From positions 28,715-92,714 of the forward strand of contig CAJTUV010000011.1 of the NCBI GenBank assembly GCA_910579515.1: a stretch of DNA of 64,000 nt, in the 5' to 3' direction. The notes under the pieces were generated by a model. That model was not told the origin of the DNA. It saw only the letters and a list, made by a program, of their open reading frames with translations, and ran no database searches. Below are positions 58,046-64,000 of this stretch, piece by piece (position 1 is the stretch's first letter; each line of letters starts with the position of its first letter). The stretch comes from an uncultured Hungatella sp. GTDB taxonomy: Bacteria > Bacillota > Clostridia > Lachnospirales > Lachnospiraceae. A program made the position numbers and the translations under genes.

Positions 58046-59425
58046 TTACTTCCCCAACAACTTTTCCCCTACAAGTACAATATCTCCAGCACCCATAGTT
58101 ATCAACAAATCACCGTGTACACAATTTTTTAAAAGAAATGTTTCGATTTCGTCAAAAGATTTAAAATAGTGTGCCTTTGTGCCAAGAGCCTCAATTTTTT
58201 CCCTCAAATCTGCAGAACTGATCCCCAAAGTGTTTGTTTCCCTGGCAGCATAGATATCTGCCAAAACAACCTCGTCTGCCATAGAAAGGCTCTGTGCAAA
58301 TTGATCCAAAAACGCCTTGGTTCTGGTATAGGTATGGGGCTGGAATATGCACCACAGCTTTTTATGTGGATAATTCTTTGCCGCCTCCAAGGTAGCGCTA
58401 ATCTCTCTGGGGTGATGGGCATAATCATCTATGATGGTCACGCCGCCGATCTCCCCCTTTTTCTCAAATCTTCGGTTTGTTCCCGAAAAGCGTCGAAGTC
58501 CCTGTTGAATATAGGGCATGGCTATCCCCAGCCCCTGACACAGAGCAATGGCGGCTAAAGCGTTGTATACATTATGCTCACCCGGAACGCCAAGGCTAAT
58601 ATCTGCTGCCTTCTCTCCCCTTATCCACAGGTCAAAAGTCGCTCTGGCCAGTTCGTCATAAACAATATGTTCTGCACGGTACTCGCTTGAATGATTCTTT
58701 CCACAGGTTACAATGTTACAGGATAAGCCTTGTGTAATTTCTTCATATCTGTCAATGTCACTGTTTATCACCAGTAAACCGTCTTTTGGCAGTTTTTGCG
58801 CAAACAGCTTGAAAGAATGACGAATCTCCTCTATATCCTTAAAAAAGTCCAGATGATCTTCTTCAATATTTAAAATGATCTCCATATTAGGGAAAAAGGA
58901 CAAAAAACTATTTGTGTACTCACACGCCTCTGTCACAAAAAGCTCGGAAGCTCCTACTCGGATATTTCCTCCAATAGAGTTTAAAATGCCTCCTACGGAA
59001 ATGGTGGGGTCTGCATCTGCCGCTAAAAGAATCTCTGTCACCATGGAAGTGGTAGTAGTCTTTCCATGGGTACCGGAAATTCCCACTGCATATTTATAAT
59101 TTTTCATGATCTGGCCCAGCAGCTCCGCCCTGGTCATCATGGGAATTTTCCTTCGTTGTACCTCCAGATACTCCAGGTTATCAGGATGGACCGCCGCTGT
59201 GTATACTACTGCCTGAATTCCATCCTTTATGTTGGAAGCTCTCTGCCCATAATAGATCTTGGCCCCCTTTGCCTCCAATCTCTGTGTCAATTCTGATTCA
59301 CGAGAATCTGAGCCGGAAACTGTAAATCCCTCATCCATCAGGATTTCCGCCAACCCGCTCATGCTGATACCGCCAATTCCGATAAAATGTATATATTCCG
59401 GCTTCTTAAAATCTATCTGATACAT
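58046..59425 (-). CDS. murC: UDP-N-acetylmuramate--L-alanine ligase
   Basis: The 459-residue protein is MurC. It starts with the Rossmann-like domain IHFIGIGGISMSGLAEILM, has the ATP loop VGISGTHGKTTTTSMV, ELFVTEACEYTNSFL (catalytic Glu), and the C-terminal DDYAHHPREISATL. It adds L-alanine to UDP-MurNAc in peptidoglycan synthesis. ATG follows AAGGTGGAAGATT. Its stop is 2 bases from a pair of DnaA boxes, and two further perfect boxes lie within its 3' half. Confidence 0.97.
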   Translation of the reverse strand: MYQIDFKKPEYIHFIGIGGISMSGLAEILMDEGFTVSGSDSRESELTQRLEAKGAKIYYGQRASNIKDGIQAVVYTAAVHPDNLEYLEVQRRKIPMMTRAELLGQIMKNYKYAVGISGTHGKTTTTSMVTEILLAADADPTISVGGILNSIGGNIRVGASELFVTEACEYTNSFLSFFPNMEIILNIEEDHLDFFKDIEEIRHSFKLFAQKLPKDGLLVINSDIDRYEEITQGLSCNIVTCGKNHSSEYRAEHIVYDELARATFDLWIRGEKAADISLGVPGEHNVYNALAAIALCQGLGIAMPYIQQGLRRFSGTNRRFEKKGEIGGVTIIDDYAHHPREISATLEAAKNYPHKKLWCIFQPHTYTRTKAFLDQFAQSLSMADEVVLADIYAARETNTLGISSADLREKIEALGTKAHYFKSFDEIETFLLKNCVHGDLLITMGAGDIVLVGEKLLGK

Positions 59426-59470
59426 AATCTTCCACCTTTAATCATATTTCTTTTTATTATAATAAAAAAA

Positions 59471-59498
59471 GAGCAGAAAATCTACAGATTCTCTGCTT
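59471..59498 (-). terminator. Terminator of queT
   Basis: AGCAGA...TCTGCT with an inner AATC/GATT stem is followed on the minus strand by TTTTTTTATT. It lies 19 bases past the queT stop, before murC. Confidence 0.85.
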
Positions 59499-59516
59499 CT
59501 ATTTTAAATTACCTTA

Positions 59517-60011
59517 TCAGACACAATTTTTTTTAAATATCAGTCTGCCATACTTCTCCAGCGTTATCAGCAAGATATTTCCCAATATTCCGATCGCCAA
59601 AATCTCTCCTACGCCAACGGTCAGCATGGCAAAGGGAATCAGGTCTGCAGAGCCATACGCATAGCGAAGCACCCAAGGGATGATTATGGTGTTCGATAAA
59701 ATTGGCGGTACGCACACCATCCAGCGGTTTCTGCGAAGCGCATAAGATCCTGCCGCTCCAATCAAAGTGGCAATGCTCCCAAACACCACATCAAGAACCG
59801 CCGCTCCGCAGAGCAGATTAGAAAGAAAACAGCCGATAAACAGACCTGGAATTGCCGCTGGGGTAAAAAACGGCAAAATGCAGAGAGCTTCTGAAATCCG
59901 AAATTGAATCGGCCCGAAGCTAATCGGCGCAAACACCATCGTGAGCACAATATAAATGGCGCTGATGGCGGCTGCATAGGTCATAAAGTAACTCGCTTCT
60001 TTTTTTTTCAT
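59517..60011 (-). CDS. queT: QueT family transporter component for queuosine precursor
   Basis: The 164-residue membrane protein carries the QueT (DUF988) signature: AAAISAIYIVLTMVFAPISFG, IQFRISEALCILPFFTPAAIPGLFIGC and VLDVVFGSIATLIGAAGSYAL, with five to six membrane helices. QueT is the substrate-binding part of an ECF-type importer for preQ0/preQ1. ATG 60011 follows AAAGGAGATTGTACC. A preQ1-type riboswitch lies just before it, which supports the assignment. The start codon is followed by a run of nine A. Confidence 0.93.
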   Translation of the reverse strand: MKKKEASYFMTYAAAISAIYIVLTMVFAPISFGPIQFRISEALCILPFFTPAAIPGLFIGCFLSNLLCGAAVLDVVFGSIATLIGAAGSYALRRNRWMVCVPPILSNTIIIPWVLRYAYGSADLIPFAMLTVGVGEILAIGILGNILLITLEKYGRLIFKKNCV

Positions 60012-60021
60012 GGTACAATCT

Positions 60022-60063
60022 CCTTTAGTTTTGTTTTACGTGAGGAAGGTCTCGAACTCACGG
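60022..60063 (-). promoter_or_regulatory. PreQ1-I riboswitch controlling queT
   Basis: On the minus strand a 6-bp stem CGTGAG/CTCACG (60057-60062 with 60039-60044) encloses the loop TTCGAGACCTTC and is followed by the A-rich tail TAAAACAAAACTAA that runs into the AAAGGAG ribosome site. This is the H-type pseudoknot layout of the preQ1-I class, where the tail pairs into the loop and hides the ribosome site when preQ1 binds. The gene behind it is queT, the expected target. Confidence 0.82.
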
Positions 60064-60111
60064 TGTTAATAGTCTGAAAATGCCTGATTTATTAGCATTT
60101 CAGCCTTTGTT

Positions 60112-60140
60112 ACTATAGCACAGATATGTGGTAAATGCAA
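60112..60140 (-). promoter_or_regulatory. Probable promoter of queT
   Basis: On the minus strand TTGCAT and TATAGT are 17 bases apart. The -10 box lies 49 bases before the riboswitch stem; a hairpin (CTGAAATGC/GCATTTTCAG, 60074-60103) sits between. Confidence 0.65.
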
Positions 60141-60143
60141 GAG

Positions 60144-60541
60144 AAGTACCAAAAAAGTACCAAATAGGAAAAGTTACTTGGTTTTTAGTTTTATACAGGA
60201 TGGAGAAAGCCCCTTGATGACTGCTGCCATGAGGGGCTTTTGTGGTTTGGCTCAATACCTTAATTGGTATCTGGTGCTTTTTTAGTTATTAATCTTAATA
60301 AAATATTAATGTATTCTATAGAAAATTAAGGAACTTATAAGATCTTTGTTATTTAGAAAAAAAGCACGAAAAAAATATGTCAGTTTCTTCCAGTTCCTTC
60401 TTTTTTCTTACTTTAATTATAAAGACAATATTAAGTATCCCTTATTTTTAGAAAAATACGTTTGATATAATGTTCCTATAACACATGTGCTATATTTAGA
60501 GACCCACAAAACAGGATAAATAATATGGAGGTAATTTTAGT
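60144..60541. other. Left boundary region of the integrated element, no gene seen
   Basis: About 400 bases with no supported protein. It starts with a direct repeat (AAGTACCAAA twice, 60144-60165) that abuts the queT promoter and may be part of the attachment site. Next is a GC-rich hairpin at 60208-60241, then a small palindrome AATACC-TTAATT-GGTAT, and an AT-rich stretch with TATAAT near 60465 and the palindrome CACATGTG, which could be the promoter of the excisionase-like gene. No integrase frame is present here. Confidence 0.4.
60208..60241 (+). terminator. Terminator-like hairpin
   Basis: GCCCCT pairs with AGGGGC with partial extension of the stem; TTTTG follows on the plus strand and TTTC on the minus strand. 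Its partner gene is not clear; it may isolate queT from the element. Confidence 0.55.
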
Positions 60542-60747
60542 ATGAAAAACAGGTTGGTAAGAACAGAATTAGGAATTGATGTAAAGGCAGGGAGGTTAGA
60601 GCAGGGATGTCAACGGTATGGAGTTGAAGAAATACTATGCGGCAGATTGCAGAGCAGGCAGGGGCAGTGATTCGAATTGGCCGGAATTATCTGATTGATT
60701 TTCCGAAGGTTGACAAATACTTGGATGCTCTGGCAGACAATAAATAA
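60542..60747 (+). pseudogene. Excisionase-like helix-turn-helix gene with a frameshift
   Basis: ATG 60542 with GGAGG before it opens MKNRLVRTELGIDVKAGRLEQGCQRYGV-, in the style of Tn916-type excisionase/DUF6462 proteins. After that the frame runs off into unrelated sequence and stops, while the next frame continues as RNTMRQIAEQAGAVIRIGRN and YLIDFPKVDKYLDALADNK, the expected family end. Inserting one base near 60627 (GTTG-AAG) would restore a single 68-residue protein. So it is a one-base deletion, either real inactivation or a sequencing error; programmed frameshifting has no slippery site here. Confidence 0.68.
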
Positions 60748-60802
60748 AAGAAAGGGATAGCGAGAATGTGTCAAGAGCAGTTGTCAGAGTAAGGCGGTGT
60801 AA

Positions 60803-61612
60803 ATGAGCGAGGTTTTCAAGGAAATAAAAGAAAGCCTGACAATGCGGCAAGTAGCGGAGCACTTAGGCTATTCTGTCAACTGTTCCGGCTTTGTCCTCTC
60901 CCCTTTTGGGAAAGAGAAAACGGCCTCTTGCAAGCTGTACCACAATTCATATTATGACTTTTCTACCGGCGCCGGGGGCGATTTGATAAGGTTCACTGCT
61001 ACCATTCTCAATATCAATAATTGGGAAGCCTGCCAGTACCTTGTACAAGCCTTTTCCCTGCCTATATCTTTATCAGGTGGAGCAGATCGCCGGGAAGAGA
61101 TAGAACGGCGGCAGAGGGAGCGACAATGGCAAGAGGAACGGAAACGGGAGTTTAAAGCGGCTTTATCAGGCGAAATAGACAACTTGCAGCGTTGGTCTGC
61201 CATTTATAAGACAGCCATAGAAAAGCGGCTATATGAGCCATTCAGCGATATGTGGGCCTATTGTATCAACGAATTGCAAAAGGCAAAGTATAAACTTGAT
61301 ATTCTATGCACTGCAGATCAGGACACATACCGCCGAATGAAGCCGGATGCGACAGCAGGATTATCCTCTGACCGTCCACAATGGCTTTTAGATACATTAG
61401 CAATACTGGCAGAGGACGGGGTATTTCAGGCAACGAAAGAGGAAATAGCAAGCATTGAGAAACAGAGAGATTTTGAATTGCGCAGGCCGCCAGGAGAAAG
61501 GCGGCAGCAGAAAAGAGGTGAGGTAAGATGGAGACGAGAGCGGGAGAATCTACGACAGATGAGCGACAGCGACTTGATGAGGTTGTTGGAGAACTTAACC
61601 GACGAGGTATAG
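60803..61612 (+). CDS. CHC2 primase-like protein of the element, zinc ligands absent
   Basis: The 269-residue protein begins with a CHC2 zinc-finger-like domain (residues 8-80): MRQVAEHLGYSVNCSGFVLSPFGKEKTASCKLY and YYDFSTGAGGDLIRFTATIL. The outline is that of DnaG-type CHC2, but the ligands are lost: SPFGKEK where CPFHxEK is expected and STGAGG for CxxC. A long charged helical part follows. It overlaps the ATPase gene by 85 bases. A replication initiator or primase accessory of the element is likely. Confidence 0.75.
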   Translation: MSEVFKEIKESLTMRQVAEHLGYSVNCSGFVLSPFGKEKTASCKLYHNSYYDFSTGAGGDLIRFTATILNINNWEACQYLVQAFSLPISLSGGADRREEIERRQRERQWQEERKREFKAALSGEIDNLQRWSAIYKTAIEKRLYEPFSDMWAYCINELQKAKYKLDILCTADQDTYRRMKPDATAGLSSDRPQWLLDTLAILAEDGVFQATKEEIASIEKQRDFELRRPPGERRQQKRGEVRWRRERENLRQMSDSDLMRLLENLTDEV

Positions 61613-62682
61613 AGGTCAATTTCCCTTCTGGTAAAGATTATGGAGAGAAAAAGAAGCCACTTCTTATTTCTCTGTCAGATGTGGAAGAAAAAGAAGCGGA
61701 ATGGCTTGTATGGGAGTATATGCCAAAAGGACAGATAAATATATTTGCTGGGGATGGAGGTTCAGGAAAGACTACATCATGGTGCGGACTGGCGGCAGCT
61801 GTAAGCAATGGCACAAAGGTATTTTTTGAAGCGGAGGACCCGAACGAAAATCCTTTTGTGGAGAGGGAGCCGCAGAAAGTTTTGTTTTTCAGTTCCGAAG
61901 ATTCATTGGAATATACCCTAAAGGCAAGATTGAGAAAAGCCGGGGCAAATTTAAACAATATCTATTCTGCCAGTTTGAGGGATGAACGGTTTTCGCAGAT
62001 TAAATTTAACAGCCCGATACTGAAAGACCTGATAAAAGAAGTGAAGCCAGCCCTTGTAATATTCGACCCAATACAGGCATTTATACCGCCGGATATTCAA
62101 ATGGGGCAGAGGAACGCAATGCGGAACTGTCTTAACCCCTTAATTGGTTTGGGAGAGGAATGCGGAACAACTTTCCTGATTATCGTACATACCAACAAGC
62201 GACAGGGAGTATATGGCAGAAATAGGATTGCTGATAGCGCGGATGTGTGGGATATTGCCCGGAGCGTCCTTATCACAGGAACGACAAAAGACAATATACG
62301 GTATCTTTCCCATGAAAAAAGCAATTACGGGGAGCCGGGGAGGACAGCCCTATATACAATCGAGGACGGCATAGCGGTATTTAAAGAATATTGCGATAAA
62401 CATGATGCGGATTTTGTTAAAGAGCGCGATATAGCAACCTATCAAGCCCCACAGCGGCAAAGTGCGGAAACCTTTATTATGGATTTTCTCAAAAATGGGA
62501 AAAAGCCTACTGCTGAACTGGATGAAGCGGCAAAGGCGGCAGGGATTAGTAGCGCAACATTAAGCAGGGCAAAAACATCTCTCAGGGAGCGTGGTCTAAT
62601 TGGTATGAAGTCCGAGGGCTACGGACAAAACAAGGCATGGTATTGTTACCTGATAGAACAGCAACACCAAAGAGGTATTTAG
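61528..62682 (+). CDS. RepA-like hexameric ATPase of the element
   Basis: The 384-residue protein has a RecA-like core: Walker A NIFAGDGGSGKTTSW, VLFFSSEDSLEYTLKARL, Walker B ALVIFDPIQAF, and TFLIIVHTNKRQGVYGRNRIADSADVWDIAR, as in RSF1010-type RepA helicases. A winged-helix-like end (PTAELDEAAKAAGISSATLSRAKTSL) follows. ATG 61528 lies behind GAGGTGAGGTAAG inside the previous gene. With the CHC2-like protein and the repeats downstream it forms a replication module for an excised element. Confidence 0.85.
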   Translation: METRAGESTTDERQRLDEVVGELNRRGIEVNFPSGKDYGEKKKPLLISLSDVEEKEAEWLVWEYMPKGQINIFAGDGGSGKTTSWCGLAAAVSNGTKVFFEAEDPNENPFVEREPQKVLFFSSEDSLEYTLKARLRKAGANLNNIYSASLRDERFSQIKFNSPILKDLIKEVKPALVIFDPIQAFIPPDIQMGQRNAMRNCLNPLIGLGEECGTTFLIIVHTNKRQGVYGRNRIADSADVWDIARSVLITGTTKDNIRYLSHEKSNYGEPGRTALYTIEDGIAVFKEYCDKHDADFVKERDIATYQAPQRQSAETFIMDFLKNGKKPTAELDEAAKAAGISSATLSRAKTSLRERGLIGMKSEGYGQNKAWYCYLIEQQHQRGI

Positions 62683-62988
62683 GTTGAGGGAATAAAGGAA
62701 AAAGCCAGTATCTATAAGGGTTTGCATTTACTCCGCAGGGTGAGGGAGTAAAGAAGAAATGCGGAGTAAGAAAGCCCTTTACTCCCTCAAGTGCGGAGAA
62801 AGCAGAAACCGCATAAAATCAAGGTTTTTCGCTTACTCCCTCAAGTTTCGCTACGGTCTATGAGAATGAGGGAATAAGTAAGGGTGAGGGAGTAAAGAAT
62901 GGACAACTGACAAAAGTGACAAAAAGAGGGGCAGACCATCAGAAATTATCTATGTGAACCCTGAATATATCAAACAGAAGGAGAAGAA
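62683..62988 (+). repeat. Iteron-like repeats, candidate element origin
   Basis: This 306-base gap has no protein but at least six copies of GAGGGARTAAR in both directions: plus at 62686, 62742, 62868 and 62886; minus (TTACTCCCTC) at 62779 and 62833. Two half copies ending in GCGGAGTAA lie at 62728 (minus) and 62761 (plus). They sit straight after the RepA-like gene. This looks like an origin or a regulator-binding array. Confidence 0.7.
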
Positions 62989-63474
62989 ATGAAGTGGGAG
63001 AAATTATATTTTCCTTGGGATTGGATAAGGAAATGTGACAGAACGGAATGGGAAAGACGGGCTAAATTATTTGATGATTTTGTAATGTATTTTGGTTTTG
63101 ATAGGATGGCGAAGGCTGGAAGTGTCGGAAGTTATGAGCGGCTATTATATGGCAAGCGGAGTTATAACAATGTGGCAAATAGCTGTTATTATCCGCATGG
63201 GTGGAAGGAACCGGAGGATGTGCCGGAGCATGACCACAGCTTATTGTTCAAGAAATCAGGGACAAGCCGGATAGTGTATGTTAATCAGCCTTATGGATTT
63301 GACAGGGTACAGCTTGAAGAATGGTGCAATGAGCGGAATTTGATTTACGTCATCTGTGATAAGAAATACAGCTTTTATTATCCTGATAATACGGATATGG
63401 TGCTTGTAATGTCGAATGATACATACATTAGCTGTTTTGATTTAACATACTGGCCGCAGAGGTGGCAGGAATGA
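62989..63474 (+). CDS. Element protein of unknown function, 161 residues
   Basis: The product begins MKWEKLYFPWDWIRKCDRTEWERRA and is rich in W, Y and D, with no membrane segment. No known domain is recognised. ATG follows AAGGAGAAGAA, a strong site, so it is probably expressed. Its stop overlaps the next start (ATGA). Location after the repeats suggests an accessory gene of the element. Confidence 0.68.
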   Translation: MKWEKLYFPWDWIRKCDRTEWERRAKLFDDFVMYFGFDRMAKAGSVGSYERLLYGKRSYNNVANSCYYPHGWKEPEDVPEHDHSLLFKKSGTSRIVYVNQPYGFDRVQLEEWCNERNLIYVICDKKYSFYYPDNTDMVLVMSNDTYISCFDLTYWPQRWQE

Positions 63475-63719
63475 AAGAAGCTATCAGTTTAGCGGATGCG
63501 CCAGAGTGTCCTGCTGCTATCACAGCATTTTATGACCGATACAGGGAACGGATCACTGGCATTAAGACAGTGCAGGAGCGGAGCGGTATTTTGTCGGATA
63601 TGCAGCAGGATTTTGAAGCGGAGGTAAGGCAGGAGCCGCAGAACCGGGATAAGCTGTCGGAGATTTACCAGTTGCTAAAGCGGAAATGTTGGGAGGTTGG
63701 TCAATTTGGTAACGGATGA
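63471..63719 (+). CDS. Small element protein, unknown
   Basis: An 82-residue product from ATG 63471 (MKEAISLADAPECPAAITAFYDRYRERI), coupled to the previous gene by an ATGA overlap and with AGAGG ahead of it. It is mostly helical (FEAEVRQEPQNRDKLSEIYQLLKRK). An in-frame GTG three codons upstream is the alternative start. Function unknown. Confidence 0.62.
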   Translation: MKEAISLADAPECPAAITAFYDRYRERITGIKTVQERSGILSDMQQDFEAEVRQEPQNRDKLSEIYQLLKRKCWEVGQFGNG

Positions 63720-63939
63720 AGAATTGAAAACCGTTTGGGGAATGTTCACGGACAGTTGGCGATTTTATAAAAAATATGCAGATGTGCAGCAGTCGGATGA
63801 ATATTGGGAGGCCGTGGTTGATGAATATGGGCAGATAGCAAAGAAGTATGATAATGCAAAACTTGCGATTGCCTTAATACTGGCGGCTATCGAAGAACTG
63901 GAAAGGAAAAGCAAAGAAATGAAACAAAATGCAACATAA
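63706..63939 (+). CDS. Small element protein, unknown, TTG start
   Basis: The 77-residue frame starts at TTG 63706, 9 bases after GGAGG, inside the end of the previous gene. It reads MVTDEELKTVWGMFTDSWRFYKKY and continues as helices (IALILAAIEELERKSKEM). The three small genes 62989-63939 form one coupled unit. Function unknown. Confidence 0.6.
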   Translation: MVTDEELKTVWGMFTDSWRFYKKYADVQQSDEYWEAVVDEYGQIAKKYDNAKLAIALILAAIEELERKSKEMKQNAT

Positions 63940-64000
63940 AAAAGAGCCTGCCTAAGCAAGCCCCCGGACCTTGAAATAATCATAAACAGGAGGGTTTGCT
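63940..64000 (+). promoter_or_regulatory. Ribosome site for a gene beyond the window
   Basis: After the last stop the sequence has a weak GC-rich stretch (GAGCCTGCCTAAGCAAGC) and then AGGAGGG at 63988-63994, a strong ribosome site. The next gene of the element should start just past the edge. Confidence 0.5.

Noticed and set aside
60022..60063. tRNA fragment (TTCGAGA with flanking stem)
   Set aside because: The stem and loop sizes do not fit a T arm, while the A-rich tail, ribosome site and queT downstream fit a preQ1-I riboswitch.

Overview
The window is a 64 kb chromosomal segment of a low-to-medium GC, sporulation-competent-looking Clostridia, most likely a gut Lachnospiraceae. The grounds are the gene families (MutS2, DnaD/DnaI-type primosome loader genes, YhaM, QueT with a preQ1 riboswitch), strong AGGAGG-type ribosome sites, Spo0A-box-like sites and a sodium-type F-ATPase c subunit. 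No rRNA or taxonomic marker is present, so the family assignment is inference.

Region 1 (1-26.5 kb, all minus strand, open at the left edge) is a contractile injection system (CIS) locus. Its tail part holds one sheath, two tube-fold proteins (one fused to seven 35-residue repeats), two CIS tube proteins, hub, spike, gp25-like wedge, a baseplate J-like protein cut by the window edge, a DUF4280 PAAR-like tip, a DUF4255/Pvc16-like cap, chaperone-like small proteins and an 864-residue Gln/Glu-rich coil. Upstream in the same transcription direction sits a set of membrane and surface proteins: a conserved CIS N-terminal-motif protein with an Ig-like tail, a transmembrane pseudokinase, a four-helix membrane sensor ending in a degenerate class III cyclase domain, a MORN-repeat membrane protein, a TolC-like secreted coil and a membrane-anchored 896-residue coil. 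I read this as a CIS that is anchored to, or gated by, the envelope of a single-membrane bacterium. This set is the best candidate for an undescribed system.

Region 2 (26.6-34.2 kb) is a complete F-type ATP synthase operon (atpZ, atpI-like, atpB, E, F, H, A, G, D, C) with its own promoter and terminator, followed by tRNA-Gly(GCC). Region 3 (34.3-39.8 kb) is a sugar redox cassette: two Gfo/Idh/MocA oxidoreductases and two TIM-barrel isomerase/epimerases, with an AraC-type regulator encoded upstream on the same strand. Region 4 (39.9-49.4 kb) is housekeeping: a zinc-ribbon protein, an RsmB/RsmF-type rRNA methyltransferase, glgB, a TetR regulator, ackA, an RlmD-type methyltransferase, a probable structured RNA, yhaM and an HtrA-like protein that has lost all three catalytic residues. 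Region 5 (49.5-60.1 kb) has mutS2 with a two-component system on the plus strand, then ridA, PRPP synthetase, a dnaI-like and a dnaD-like gene, murC and queT on the minus strand. The dnaD-murC gap carries two abutting pairs of perfect DnaA boxes and two inverted Spo0A-like boxes; two more perfect DnaA boxes lie inside murC.

Region 6 (about 60.14 kb to the right edge) is the left part of an integrated element on the plus strand: a frameshifted excisionase-like gene, a CHC2-primase-like protein without its zinc ligands, a RepA-like ATPase, a block of iteron-like repeats and three small unknown genes. No integrase is in the window.
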